Below are positions 41,701 through 50,411 of a DNA stretch of 52,335 nucleotides, in pieces. Source of the stretch: JAJTHJ01 sp046316025. Its GTDB lineage: Bacteria; Pseudomonadota; Gammaproteobacteria; Burkholderiales; Burkholderiaceae_F. The position numbers and the translations under genes are program-made. A model generated the notes under the pieces. That model was given only the letters and a program-made list of their open reading frames with translations. It was not told the origin of the DNA and did no database searches. Location: positions 1 to 52,335 of the forward strand of contig JBKCXU010000048.1 in assembly GCA_046316025.1 (NCBI GenBank), written 5' to 3'. How positions within the stretch are numbered: the stretch's first letter is position 1; each line of letters starts with the position of its first letter.

Positions 41701-44290
41701 GGGCACGCTGCGCAGTCTGGCGCGCCTGCGGCTGCGCGCCGACGGCCGCCCGCTGACGCACCATGTACAGGCCTGGAGCGCGCTGCATGAACAGGCGTAC
41801 GGGCGGCGGCAGGCCACGGCGGGAACGGCGCTTGCCCCAAGCGGTGTCCAACCGGCAGCCGCCGCCGCGCCGCAGGGCGAATTCGCCGCCGAGGGCAGCG
41901 AGTTTCGCGTTGAGGTGGCAAGCGACTTGCGCCCGCTGCGGCCCTGGATCAACGTGTTGTCCAACCCGACGTTCGGCGCGCAGATCTCCGAAGCCGGCGG
42001 CGGCTATAGCTGGGCGATCAACAGCCGCCTGAACCAACTCACCGCCTGGTCCAACGACCCGGTGGCCGATCCGCCGGCCGAGTGGTTCTTGCTGCAAGAC
42101 TGCAAGACGGGCGCGGTGTGGAGTGCCGCGCCCGGCGCCTGGGGCGATGGCCGCCTGCGCTACCGCGTAACGCATGGGCAGGGCTACACCGCCATCAGCC
42201 ACCGCCGCGGCGACATCGAAGCGACCGCCGCCTGGTGCGTGGACGCCGAGGCCGCGATCAAGCAGGTGAGCCTGCGACTCGTCAACCACGGCAGCCGCAC
42301 GCGGCGGCTGCGCGTCGCCGGCATCGCCGAATGGATGATGGGTGCGAATCGCGCCGACCGCGCCACCGTGCACACTGCCATGCACGACGAGCGCACGCTG
42401 GCGATCACCGCGTTGTACGCGACGCAAGACGAGCAGGCCGCCGGCTTTGGCGAAGGCACGGCCTTCCTCGCCTGCCTCGCGGTGGCCGACCAGCGGATCG
42501 ACTGGACCTGCGACCGGCGCGAGTTCTTCGACACGCGCGGCCAACCCGTGCTGCCCGAGGAGTTGGCGCATGCGAGCGGCGCCGGACTCGACCCCTGCGC
42601 CGCGCTGTCGGTACGGCTCACTCTCGCGCCGGGCGCCAGGCATGAACAGGTGTTTCTGCTCGGTTACGCGGAGAGTCCCGAGGCCGCGCGCCGGTTGGTC
42701 GTAAGCGCCGCCAGCACCGCCGCCGCACAACGCCTGGCGCAAGTGCGCGGCCGTTGGGATCGGCTCCTGGGTGCGACCACGGTAAAGACGCCCGACGCGC
42801 TCTTCGATGCTCTGGTCAACCGCTGGCTGCTGTACCAGACGCTCTCCTGCCGCATCTGGGCCAAGGCGGGCTTTTATCAGGCGGGCGGCGCGACCGGCTT
42901 CCGCGACCAGTTGCAGGACACGCTCGCGCTTGCCTGGACCGCGCCCGAGTTGCTGCGCGCGCAGATCCTGCTCTGCGCGTCGCGCCAGTTTGCCGAGGGC
43001 GACGTGCAGCACTGGTGGCACGCACCGCGCGGCGCAGGCGTGCGCACGCACATCAGCGACGATCTGCTGTGGCTGGCGCTGGCCTGCGTGCGCTACCTGC
43101 GCGCCACCGGCGACACCGCGCTGCTCGACGAGCAGGTGCCGTTTATCGCAGGGCCGGCGATCCCGGCCGGTGCCGAGGATGCCTACTTCACGCCCACGGT
43201 GAGCGCTGATGTCGCCACGGTCTACGAACACGCCGCGCGCGCCATCGACCGCAGCCTGGCGGTGGGTGAGCATGGCCTGCCACTGATGGGCAGCGGCGAC
43301 TGGAACGACGGCATGAACCGCGTGGGCTTTGACGGCCGCGGCGAATCGGTCTGGCTCGGCTGGTTTCTTTGCGCGCTGGTGGCGGACTTCGCGCCACTGG
43401 CCCACGCCCGCGGCGAGGCCGCACGCGCGCAACGCTGGGAAGACGCCGCGCGCGGCTGGCAAGGCGCGCTCGCGGAAGCCGCCTGGGACGGGCAGTGGTT
43501 CAAGCGCGCCTTCTTCGACGACGGCAGCGCGCTGGGCGCGAGTACCAACGCCGAGGCGCGAATCGACCTGGTCGCGCAGACCTGGGCCGTGCTGTCGAAC
43601 GCGGCCACGCCTGAGCGGCAGCGGCAGGCAATGGACGCGGTGGAAGAACTGCTGGTCGATCGCAAGGCCGGACTGATCCGGCTGCTCGACCCGCCACTGG
43701 TGCATGCGGTGCCAAGCGCCGGCTACATCCAGGCCTATCCGCCGGGTGTGCGCGAAAACGGCGGCCAGTACGCGCACGCCGCCGTCTGGGCGCTGATGGC
43801 CCGCGCCGCGCTGGACGGTGGCGACGGCGATGCCGCGTATCGGTACTTCACCTACCTGAGTCCCGCGCACCGCGCGCGGCACCCGGCACGCGGCGCGGTC
43901 TACGGCCTCGAACCCTATGCCATGGCGGGCGACATCTACTCGCAGCCGCCCTATGTGGGCCGCGGCGGGTGGAGCTGGTACACCGGTGCCGCGGCCTGGC
44001 TGCACCGCGCCGCCATCGAGAGCATGTTCGGTCTGCAAACGAGCGCGCAGGAGATCGTCTTCCGCCCCTGCCTGCCCAAGCACTGGCCGCGAGCGGAACT
44101 GACGCTGCGCCGGGATGGCCGCGAGCTGCGCTTCATCCTGATCCGCGGCGATGCGCAGGCAGCACTGGCCGCCACCGCGACGGACGGCGCGCAACTACTG
44201 CGGCCCGGCCAACCTCTACGCTGGCGCGACCTGCCGCAGCCCGCCTGCTTTGCGATTCCGCTGCTGGCGGAGCCTGCGCCGCCAGGGTGA
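35726..44290 (+). CDS. Cyclic beta-1,2-glucan synthase (NdvB/Cgs type)
   Basis: 2854 residues, full length for the family. The protein makes and closes cyclic beta-1,2-glucan, a periplasmic osmolyte and host-interaction factor. N-terminal region (1-400); membrane segments from about 412; GT84 glucosyltransferase domain (about 490-800) with LTLDSDTQLPPG (Asp635, Asp637) and HRWTRGDWQLLP; more membrane segments; a glucoamylase-like domain (about 1010-1560); carbohydrate-binding regions; and a C-terminal GH94 phosphorylase-like domain with GSGDWNDGMN (catalytic Asp about 2528). GH94 sets glucan length. Coupled to the 35474 ORF. Confidence 0.95.
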   Translation: MARSTLTSELRGLLAAGSAAPQGLADLLDAAQGALPPQIRSEIFGVQRFAQHGRSLGETHRAVHVGAGSTTFFPRLRANIEALRRAHAYLGRQAATGEDLSPAAEWLLDNFHLVEAQFKEIHAGLPRGYFRTLPVLREPPLAGLPRVYGLAWAFVAHTDGAFDAELLAGFLVAYQESCPLALAELWALPNTLRVVLIENLRRLAEAVAADKAVRELADRCCDRIDSVALPSLDRLLARLDARGVGRSFLAQMAQRLHDHRTADATGYHDWLRAALPDPAAALTQHSADQAADNLSVSNAVRSLRAIGDADWADIVARASPLMRLLLTNESFAAEHVATRDQTLHGIERLARRSGRGEVAVAQALLALMASEPGASPHTAVACHWLQGAGRPALLHALGLSARGARVGRFTRRWLTLPLYLTALLLGTWFVVDWLLRTQGTGTAGELTLLVALLMAFPASEAVLAVIHRVIAESTTPRHLPRLALAQGIPAAHRVLVAIPAMLTGNGATDKLAHRLLLHHLANPERPVQFALLTDWADADTHQVAADEALLLHAREQIRALNLRYPATPDAPPRFILLHRKRHYSETERRWIGWERKRGKLELLVAALSNASAAAFLDLGADSHLDFDTRYILTLDSDTQLPPGRLLDLVALAAHPYNQPRLAADGRSVVGGYGILQPRVATPLPAPKDFTPYHWLFAGQCGIDPYSAASSELYQDLFGEGSFSGKGLLNVRAMHAVLAGRLPAGQVLSHDLLEGALARCAAVTDVTVIEAAPFHADVAAARVHRWTRGDWQLLPFVLQPWRYGLCAVNRWKMLDNLRRSLLAPASLALLLLALAGAALSPWAALALVLAATTAGPLLAAAAGLLASRADLAWRHFYLGAATDLARALGGGLWFLAQLLPQALAAVDAILRALYRTLISRRWLLQWTTAATVEAAVQTGLSALLRAHWRLTAVALLLGALLFAYTPHPVLALALCLLWAATPLAIWWVSRPRPLPAQAELPAADQLYLHGIARDSWRLFERCVTAADRHLPPDNLQVLPHDALAHRSSPTNIGLYLLAAACARQFGWIGTQELLARLEATLATLATLERHRGHFLNWYDTQTGAPLLPRYVSTVDSGNLSGHLLAVAQACLELARAPDDGSATRQALALSRQRLIPLRALLTDSALASLFALDDPLAELPRERFESLLDRAEAELAALVAPATESALPSSATPTDELHWRLADLLATLRSAALDARAAESTQATAQRLRTVADDCARLAWQADFGFLYHPQRHLFHIGYRVAEQQLDAGFYDLLPSEARLTSLLAIAKGDVPVGHWAALGRLFFAVGADAGLRSWSGSMFEYLMPTLVVEEPQGSVLRDAGHAAVVEQIHYARHTDATLKLPWGISESAYAGRDHTLAYQYAPHGVPRLALRRTPPDERVIAPYATALAAQLAPRRATRNFAALEALGARGRYGFIEALDFSSARQAGTDAFIPVGTFMAHHQGMSIVALANVLLGGPAQRWGMADAHLEAVASLLHERAPRAVPRLAAPAAPPRAPAASRRALPLLRDVQPEALALHPTHLLSNGRYSVALRANGAGWSRWGAAGITRLRDDALRDDCGSFFYLRWPAGAGSQAPPPVSITQHPAPDPAAHYRSVYHADRVCFDAVWPGVQTHAIVWVSPEDDLEFRQVEVRNLGDETLEIELISAFEPTLADPRADEAHPAFSNLFLRAAWDGAQQALLFERQPRLAGEPGLQAAHFLAESDPQVVELRIQTDRQQWLGRNRAAAAPLAALRIPPASATPVAVDTGLDAVCVLALRLRIAPQGKARLTFATAAGDNGAVLRAVIDKYRHHSHVQRASLMSATLAGIRTDALGLTSENHAAVQLLTTAIVLSLTRTQPAAGGAAAPAERCDRRLLWRFGISGDRPILLVSAGAPQGLGLLRTLAQALRLWAWAGVACDLVVINAEPASYQMTLQRELELLRERHLAEDAALPRPGTTGLHLLRAEDLSDDELGTLRSLARLRLRADGRPLTHHVQAWSALHEQAYGRRQATAGTALAPSGVQPAAAAAPQGEFAAEGSEFRVEVASDLRPLRPWINVLSNPTFGAQISEAGGGYSWAINSRLNQLTAWSNDPVADPPAEWFLLQDCKTGAVWSAAPGAWGDGRLRYRVTHGQGYTAISHRRGDIEATAAWCVDAEAAIKQVSLRLVNHGSRTRRLRVAGIAEWMMGANRADRATVHTAMHDERTLAITALYATQDEQAAGFGEGTAFLACLAVADQRIDWTCDRREFFDTRGQPVLPEELAHASGAGLDPCAALSVRLTLAPGARHEQVFLLGYAESPEAARRLVVSAASTAAAQRLAQVRGRWDRLLGATTVKTPDALFDALVNRWLLYQTLSCRIWAKAGFYQAGGATGFRDQLQDTLALAWTAPELLRAQILLCASRQFAEGDVQHWWHAPRGAGVRTHISDDLLWLALACVRYLRATGDTALLDEQVPFIAGPAIPAGAEDAYFTPTVSADVATVYEHAARAIDRSLAVGEHGLPLMGSGDWNDGMNRVGFDGRGESVWLGWFLCALVADFAPLAHARGEAARAQRWEDAARGWQGALAEAAWDGQWFKRAFFDDGSALGASTNAEARIDLVAQTWAVLSNAATPERQRQAMDAVEELLVDRKAGLIRLLDPPLVHAVPSAGYIQAYPPGVRENGGQYAHAAVWALMARAALDGGDGDAAYRYFTYLSPAHRARHPARGAVYGLEPYAMAGDIYSQPPYVGRGGWSWYTGAAAWLHRAAIESMFGLQTSAQEIVFRPCLPKHWPRAELTLRRDGRELRFILIRGDAQAALAATATDGAQLLRPGQPLRWRDLPQPACFAIPLLAEPAPPG

Positions 44291-45442
44291 TTGAAGCTCG
44301 ACCCTCGGATCGCTGCATCCGTCGATTGGTTTCAGTCCTTCGGCCATTGAAGCCGGGCCTCGCGCCCAACTGCAGCGTCGCGGTTACGGTGCAGCGATCG
44401 GCGGCTTGGTCCATCCGGACGACCGTTGCGCGGTGCTGCCGGCCTCCACCGCGGGCGTAGGCAGCCACGCCGCCTCATCGGGGTGGTCGGCGGCACCGCC
44501 AGCGACAGTCCGTTGAAGAAGTTCGCCTCTGTTGAATTTCGAGTGGGTCGTTCGGGGGATGTTTTGGGGTGCGGACGCGGGGTCAAGGGCGCGCGAATGC
44601 GCAGCGCAGCGCTCCCTTTAAGCCGAGGCTGCACCGCATACGCTGGCCGTCGTGGCCGATGCGGCAGACTGACGCATTGGCCATGACGAGCAGGAGCGAT
44701 GGATGTGCACGAGAAATCGTCCGAGGCGGCGCCGGGGATTACCGCGCCCTGGTTGGTGGGCGCCGTGCGCTTCGATGCGGCGGCCAAGGTCTCGACCGTG
44801 GACATCGGACTTTGCCGCCGGCGACCGACGATCCTGTAGTGCGCAGGACGCATGGGCTGGGCACACGGCCGAGGCGCGCGTTGTACGCGCTGCGCAAACA
44901 GACGGCGGAACCCGTGTTCGGCATCGTCGAGCAGGTCGTGGGCTGGCGGCGCGTGAGTCTGCGCGGCCTGGCGCACGCCGCGGGCGAATGCACCTTGGCG
45001 GCACTGGTGTGGAACGTCGAGCCGCTGCATCCGCGGCGAGCGGTGTGAGGAGCGACCAGGTGCCGCCTGCGGCAGCACGCTGCGCACCGACGACCGCCTC
45101 CACGGTCGGCCCGGAAGGCTTCGGGCCCTTCGCGACCGCCACCGCGCCGTCGTCTCCGTAAACCGCTCCCGACCGTCGTTCCGAATCGTCCAATCCGCGA
45201 GTCCGCCAGACTCCGGTTGGGAAGCCGGTATGCCGTCGACCGTCGATCCAGCGAAAGCTCGATAGACGTCGCTTTTCGAGGCGGCGGCGCACCAATCGAT
45301 ACCCGCATAATGACGACATGGCCTGCGAACGTTGGTGCAACCTCGCTGCCCCGCCGTCGCTGGCAGGGCGGCCACGTTCGGCTGGCGTCGGGCGCTCTGG
45401 GCTGGCTGACATCGAGGATTGGGCCGCTCGTCGGGCCAGACC
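44291..45442. other. Gene-poor accessory gap with transposase remnant
   Basis: A stretch of 1152 bp between the glucan synthase and the kinase. Apart from the IS1182-type remnant (44855-45048) I see no convincing coding frame, terminator or repeat. Confidence 0.6.
44855..45048 (+). pseudogene. IS1182-family transposase, C-terminal remnant
   Basis: The frame encodes RALYALRKQTAEPVFGIVEQ, then VVGWRRVSLRGLAHAAGECTL and VWNVEPLHP before a TGA, matching the conserved C-terminal end of IS1182-type DDE transposases (consensus ALRKQTVEPVFGIIK...GFRQFSLRGL...GEWTLVCLAWNLKR). The upstream catalytic part is missing or scrambled, and no terminal inverted repeats are visible, so this is an old scar. Confidence 0.7.
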
Positions 45443-48118
45443 ATGAGCCCAAAGAAGGTCGGTCGATACGACATTCTCGGCGTCCTTGGTAAAGGGGCCA
45501 TGGGCATCGTGTACGAGGGGCACGATCCCAACATCGACCGCCCGGTCGCACTGAAGACCATTCTCGTCCAGCACCTTTCCGACGAACTGGCGAACGAGTT
45601 CGAGACGCGCTTCCGCTCGGAAGCCCGCGCGGCGGGACGCTTGCAGCACCCCAACATCGTCGGCGTCTACGACGCCGGTCGCGACGCCGGCCTTGCCTAT
45701 CTGGTGATGGAACTCGTCCGCGGCGACGATCTCAAGAAGCGTCTCGACCGCGGCGAGCACTTCAACTTCGACCGCGTCATGGGGATCATGCGCGAGTTGC
45801 TGCAGGCGCTGGATTTCGCACATGCGAAGGGCATCGTGCACCGCGACATCAAGCCCGGCAACGTGATCATCGACAGCGCCGGCCACGTCAAGCTGATGGA
45901 CTTCGGCGTAGCGCGCATCGCCGACTCGGGCGAAGCCACGCGTGCGTTCGGCTCGATGGTGGGCACCCTGAAGTACATGGCGCCCGAGCAGATTCGCGGC
46001 TACACCGTCGATCATCGGGCCGACCTGTTCGCCGCAGGGGTGGTGCTGTACCAGTTGCTCACCGGCCGCCGCCCGTTCGACGGCCCCAGCGAGTTCGACA
46101 TCACCAACGCGATCGTCAACCTCGATCCCGCGCCGCCGAGTGCGGTCAACCGCTCGTTGCCGATCGCGCTGGACGCGGTCTTGATGAAGGCGCTGGCGAA
46201 GAACCGGGACGAGCGCTTCGCCACGGCGCGCGACTTCGCTGTGGCGCTGCGCACCATAGCGCAAGCGGCGCCCGGTGTATCCGTGGCGGTCGCTCGCGGG
46301 CCGGCGGGGCAGGCGGGTACCGCAACGAGTTACCCACCCGCGATGGCGACATCTGCCGGCGCGGCAACGACAGCTGCGGCGCCGACCAAGGCCGAACCGA
46401 CCGCGACGGCATCGGCGACCGCGGCAACGGCGATTTCGCAGGAACTCGAGCTCGTCTACTGGAAAGACGTCAAGGACTCCGACGACCCCGAGGATCTGGT
46501 CGAGTTCCTCAATCAGTTCCCATCGGGCGTCTACGCCAATCTGGCCCGTCGGCGGCTGCGCAAGCTCGGCACCCAGACGGGCACGAGGGACGCCGAAGGT
46601 TCTACGGTGTCGCGCGCCGCGACCAAGGGCGGCGCAGGTGGGGATACCGCCACCGCCGCCGAGCCGCCGTTTGCGCCTCCGAAACCCTCACAGATCGCAG
46701 ACTCGTCATCGGGCAGTCTGGAAGCGTCGGCGGCGGCCAGCGTGGCAAGCACGGCTGCATTGAATCGGGCAGCAGAGGAGGCGGCGCGCAAACAGGTGGC
46801 CGCGGCCAGACTCGCCAACGAACGTGCGCGGCGCGAACGGGAATTGCAGGTCGCCATCGACCGCGAGCGCCACGCCGAAGAGGAGAGGCGCGTTTCGGAA
46901 GCGAAGGTCCGCCTCGAAGAGGAAGCCCGCCTCGCCGCGGAGCGCAAGCGCAAAGAAGACGAAGAACGCCAGCGCGTCGCCGCCGAACGGGCGCGCCGCG
47001 AAGAAGAAGCCCGCCTCACCGCCGAACGCAAGCGCAAGGAAGGCGAAGATCGCCAGCGCATCGCCGCCGAGCAGGCGCGCCGCGAAGAGGACGCCCGTCG
47101 CGCCTCAGAGAAGGCCCCTTCCGTGCAGGACGCGCGCCTGACTGCCGCGACTGCGAACCTGGCAGAAGACCAGTCGCCCGTGGCGGCGGAGTTCGATACG
47201 ACGCGAATCGCCCCGCGAGCGCGCGCCACAGACGCAACGGCCGAGTCGGGAGACGAAACGCGCATTGCGGCTCGAACCGGCGTTCCGCAAGCGCCCACGT
47301 CCGCTCCAACGGCCAAGGCACCGCGCAAGCTGGGTGTTCCTGTCGCTATCGGCGTCGGCGCTGCCGCAGCGATCGGAATTGCGGTCGTCTTTCTGGGAGG
47401 CGACAAGACTCCCCAACCCGCGGTGCAAACCGCCAGCGCCCCGCCGCCACCCGCGTTGCCGTCGCCGCCTCCACCCTCGTCCACGGAAGCAGCGGTCCAA
47501 CCGCCGCCCCAAGCAGCTCGGCCGGCTCCGTCCGCACCGACCCCGGCGGCGCCTGCCGCACCGCCGCCCCAAACTGCCGTCAAGGGCGCCCGCGAAGCCG
47601 AGTCGAAGGCCGCTCCGGCAACGGCTTCGACCGCGCCAAGCGACGCTCAGCGCGGCGTCGTGCCGCCGAAAGCCCCAGAGCCGCCCAAACCCGCTGCGCC
47701 GACAGTCACGCCGCCCCCAGCGGCGGCTCCGCCTACCTCAGTGCCGACTCCTGCTCCTGGCCCTTCTGCAACGCCGCCCCCAGCGCAGGCTGCCGGCGCA
47801 TCCGTCCCGCCAACCGCCGCAGAGCCGCCGGTCGTGGCGATGATTCCTCCCTCGCCACCGCCGCCCGCTGCTGCGCCACCGCCGCCGAGCGAGCTCTTCG
47901 CGCAGGGCGAGGCACACGAAAAGGCGGGGCGCGCCAGGCAGGCGCGTGCTGCCTACAGGCAAGCCGCCGAGCAGAACTACGGCCCGGCGCTGAAAAAGAT
48001 GTGGGAGCTCACCCGCAACGAGCCGGGCAGCGAAAGCGAGTCCGCTCGCTGGCAAAAACGCGCATTCGACCAGAAGATTCCCGGGGTGCCGGAACCCAAG
48101 GGGCCGCTGCGGCTATAG
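45443..48118 (+). CDS. Membrane-anchored Ser/Thr protein kinase (T6SS-linked)
   Basis: 891 residues. A Hanks-type kinase (about 8-275): Gly loop GKGAMGIVYEG, Lys38 in VALKTI, catalytic HRDIKPGN (Asp135), DFG (Asp153) and APEQ. Then an Ala/Thr linker, a coiled coil (about 453-556) of Arg/Glu-rich near-repeats such as RKRKEDEERQRVAAERARRE, a membrane segment (about 630-653), a long Pro/Ala/Gln region and a C-terminal Sel1/TPR-like tail. Start ATG 45443, convergent with tagH. PpkA-type kinases phosphorylate FHA proteins in T6SS control; the neighbouring tagH supports that job. Confidence 0.92.
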   Translation: MSPKKVGRYDILGVLGKGAMGIVYEGHDPNIDRPVALKTILVQHLSDELANEFETRFRSEARAAGRLQHPNIVGVYDAGRDAGLAYLVMELVRGDDLKKRLDRGEHFNFDRVMGIMRELLQALDFAHAKGIVHRDIKPGNVIIDSAGHVKLMDFGVARIADSGEATRAFGSMVGTLKYMAPEQIRGYTVDHRADLFAAGVVLYQLLTGRRPFDGPSEFDITNAIVNLDPAPPSAVNRSLPIALDAVLMKALAKNRDERFATARDFAVALRTIAQAAPGVSVAVARGPAGQAGTATSYPPAMATSAGAATTAAAPTKAEPTATASATAATAISQELELVYWKDVKDSDDPEDLVEFLNQFPSGVYANLARRRLRKLGTQTGTRDAEGSTVSRAATKGGAGGDTATAAEPPFAPPKPSQIADSSSGSLEASAAASVASTAALNRAAEEAARKQVAAARLANERARRERELQVAIDRERHAEEERRVSEAKVRLEEEARLAAERKRKEDEERQRVAAERARREEEARLTAERKRKEGEDRQRIAAEQARREEDARRASEKAPSVQDARLTAATANLAEDQSPVAAEFDTTRIAPRARATDATAESGDETRIAARTGVPQAPTSAPTAKAPRKLGVPVAIGVGAAAAIGIAVVFLGGDKTPQPAVQTASAPPPPALPSPPPPSSTEAAVQPPPQAARPAPSAPTPAAPAAPPPQTAVKGAREAESKAAPATASTAPSDAQRGVVPPKAPEPPKPAAPTVTPPPAAAPPTSVPTPAPGPSATPPPAQAAGASVPPTAAEPPVVAMIPPSPPPPAAAPPPPSELFAQGEAHEKAGRARQARAAYRQAAEQNYGPALKKMWELTRNEPGSESESARWQKRAFDQKIPGVPEPKGPLRL

Positions 48119-48284
48119 AGGACCCACCATTCAGTGGCCGCGTCCGCCGCAGGGTCCGCGAGCGATAAATCCGCTGCGCGTACCGATCCTGCGGCGCACC
48201 GCTTCCGATACCCGTCCGTACGCGTGCGGCTCCGCGGCACGGCCGCCGGCCAACCGAGCCACGGACTTGAACCGCGGCGCTCGG

Positions 48285-49904
48285 TCAAGCTGCCGGATCG
48301 TCGGGCGACGGCTGCGCCTCAGCCTTGACCCGCTGCGCCTCGCGCGTATAGGCGGGAACAAAGTGGCGGTCGAAGATGCCGTCGAGCCAGTCCGCCAGCG
48401 CCACGGAACGCGCCTCGTAGTCCTTGCGATGCGCGTCCCATAGTCTTGCCTTGTTGACCACTTGCAGGGGATTGCGCTTGTCCTGATGCTTCTTTTCCAA
48501 TTCCGCCGGATCGAACTCCAACAGCGCGCCCTCGATCGCGGCGCGCGCCGCCGCCAAGGTCGCAATCTCGTGTGCATGCATGTCGACGAACACCTCGCGC
48601 AACGCCCGTTCGGGCGGCATGAAAACCTTGACCGGCTTCGGCCCCCCGAAGAAAAACTGCACCACCGTCGCCAACGGCAGTTTCATCTTCAGGGGGTTGT
48701 TATCGCGTGCGCCAAGCATCGTCCTGTCTTCGGTGCGCAGTTCGGCCTTCAGTGTGGCGCGCACCGCCAACAGTTCGGTCAGGCCTTCGATCAGGCGCCG
48801 CAACATCTGCCCGGCGTGGCGCCAGTCTTCTTCCTGCATGTTGGTCACGCGGTTGGCCGGCAGACCGATGCCGGCCGCAAAGGCCGCGAGTTCCGCCGCC
48901 CGATCGGCGTCGGCCGTGGTCTTCAGCGGTACGGCCGGCGGCGGCGCGGGCGCCGCGGTCGGGGCCGGCGGCGACTCGGTCACAGGGCGTTCGCCCCAGC
49001 CGTCGAACACGTTGTCGCCTGCCACCGCCGCGAAGGGATCTTCGGCCGGACGCGGCACAACCGGGGCAACCGCCCCCGGGCCACCCGCGGGCGCCTGCCT
49101 CCCCCAGTCGCTGCCCAAGACAGACCAAGGGTCGTCGCCCGGCGGCGGCGCGGCCGCAACAGAGGGCGGGCCCACCGGCGGCAGGTGCAGGGGCAGATTC
49201 ACATCGTCGACGTGATCGAGCGCCGGAGCGGCGTCGATGCGCGGTTGCGCCAGCCGCACCAGCGGGGCGCGGCCGGCCCCCATCCCCGACCCAGGGCCGT
49301 CTGCCAGCAGGGCATCGATGGCCGAACCGCCCCGCGGGGCACCGGCAAGCGGCGACGCCGACACCAGCACCAGCGGATCGCCCACGTCCGCCCGAGGCAC
49401 GACCCCGGGCAGCCCCTGCGCGGGCGTGGCCGAGGGGAACATCTCCGCGAACGGATCGCGCCCATCGACGCCCGGCGCAGGCGCCGGCTTGCGGCTGAAC
49501 TCGGGTTGGTTCAGCGGATCGAGCGTCGCAGCACCGGCGCCGGAAGCCCCGAACAACGCAGAAAACGCGTCGGCACCGTCGCCCATCGCGACCGCCTCGG
49601 CATCGGCCGCGATAACGACCGAGTACGGGCCGACGCCGATCCGGTCGCCGGCCTGCAGCCGGATGCTCGCGCCGACCGCAACCTCGCCACGACTGGTTTC
49701 GACCCCATTAACCGTGGACAGCACACGCAACTCAACGCGGTCGCCCTCGACGCGCAGCGCGAAGTGCCGGCGCGAAATCGCCTTGTCCGGATCGCTCAGG
49801 GAAACGTCGGCCCGGGCATCGCGTCCGAACACCGTTTCCGCCGGGGCAAACCTCAGCGCCACACTGCGCTCGCCCCCGGGTCCTGCGATTTGCGCCACAA
49901 ACAT
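48285..49904 (-). CDS. tagH: T6SS FHA-domain protein TagH/Fha
   Basis: 539 residues. FHA domain (about 1-100) with GRDARADVSL and ISRRHFALR phosphothreonine-binding residues. A long acidic Pro/Ala linker carries repeated DPFAE-type motifs, and the C-terminal domain (about 330-530) with LLRRLIEGLTELLAVRATLK, NNPLKMKLP and FFGGPKP defines T6SS FHA proteins. It scaffolds phosphorylation-dependent T6SS assembly. ATG is 4 bp after the PAAR-like stop, so the two are cotranscribed. Confidence 0.93.
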   Translation of the reverse strand: MFVAQIAGPGGERSVALRFAPAETVFGRDARADVSLSDPDKAISRRHFALRVEGDRVELRVLSTVNGVETSRGEVAVGASIRLQAGDRIGVGPYSVVIAADAEAVAMGDGADAFSALFGASGAGAATLDPLNQPEFSRKPAPAPGVDGRDPFAEMFPSATPAQGLPGVVPRADVGDPLVLVSASPLAGAPRGGSAIDALLADGPGSGMGAGRAPLVRLAQPRIDAAPALDHVDDVNLPLHLPPVGPPSVAAAPPPGDDPWSVLGSDWGRQAPAGGPGAVAPVVPRPAEDPFAAVAGDNVFDGWGERPVTESPPAPTAAPAPPPAVPLKTTADADRAAELAAFAAGIGLPANRVTNMQEEDWRHAGQMLRRLIEGLTELLAVRATLKAELRTEDRTMLGARDNNPLKMKLPLATVVQFFFGGPKPVKVFMPPERALREVFVDMHAHEIATLAAARAAIEGALLEFDPAELEKKHQDKRNPLQVVNKARLWDAHRKDYEARSVALADWLDGIFDRHFVPAYTREAQRVKAEAQPSPDDPAA

Positions 49905-49908
49905 AGCG

Positions 49909-50298
49909 TCAAGGAATCTGGTGCGTGAACTGGCCTGGCATCACAACCGAAATGCTACCGGCCCACATACAGATCACCTTGCAGGTGTTGTCCACTGCCG
50001 GTTGATTGCCGACCAACACCGTCGGCACGCCCGGCACCCACGGGCTGGGCGTGTTGGGGATGCACGGCATCGGCGTCAACACGCCCTTGTTTGCCGCGGT
50101 GGCGGCCGCCACCGTGGGATTCGCAAGACTGCGGCACATGCCGAAGGGCCTGATGTTGACCATCGGCTTGTGGTCCATGATGTTGGCCGCCGGCTGGTTG
50201 CTGGTCAGCACGCGACTGACCGGCAGCACCCCAAGGGCGCTGGGCGCCGAACCCATAGAGCACATCAGCTGAGCGCCGTTGCATACCTGTTGCGGCAT
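49909..50298 (-). CDS. PAAR-like (DUF4280-type) T6SS spike-tip protein
   Basis: 129 residues. Cys-rich PAAR-like fold: VCNGAQLMCSMGSAPSAL, IMDHKPMVNIRPFGMCRSL, LTPMPCIPNTPSPWVPG and VICMWAGSISVVMPGQ. PAAR proteins cap the VgrG needle and carry or recruit effectors. CAGGAG lies 9 nt ahead of ATG 50298. The adjacent vgrG is decayed, so it must pair with a VgrG encoded elsewhere if it works. Confidence 0.78.
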   Translation of the reverse strand: MPQQVCNGAQLMCSMGSAPSALGVLPVSRVLTSNQPAANIMDHKPMVNIRPFGMCRSLANPTVAAATAANKGVLTPMPCIPNTPSPWVPGVPTVLVGNQPAVDNTCKVICMWAGSISVVMPGQFTHQIP

Positions 50299-50411
50299 AC
50301 CGAAGACTCCTGCAAGGTCGACGCGCAGCTACTCGCCCGCACCGGAACCGTGTCGCAAACGCTGCCGATCCACGCCGGCACCGCCGCTGGATCGAGCGGT
50401 GCAATCTTAGG

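Noticed and set aside
41405..44194. A 929-codon minus-strand frame inside the glucan synthase
   Set aside because: Antisense shadow; the plus frame has full GH94 motifs. Similar shadows at 35356-38169 and 39484-41790 were set aside for the same reason.
44570..44855. The rest of an IS1182 transposase upstream of the remnant
   Set aside because: No frame before 44855 matches the catalytic domain and no terminal inverted repeats were seen, so only the C-terminal scar is claimed.
48146..48195. Terminator between the convergent kinase and tagH genes
   Set aside because: GCCGCAGGGTC and GATCCTGCGGC can pair, but the loop is 28 nt and there is no T-run.
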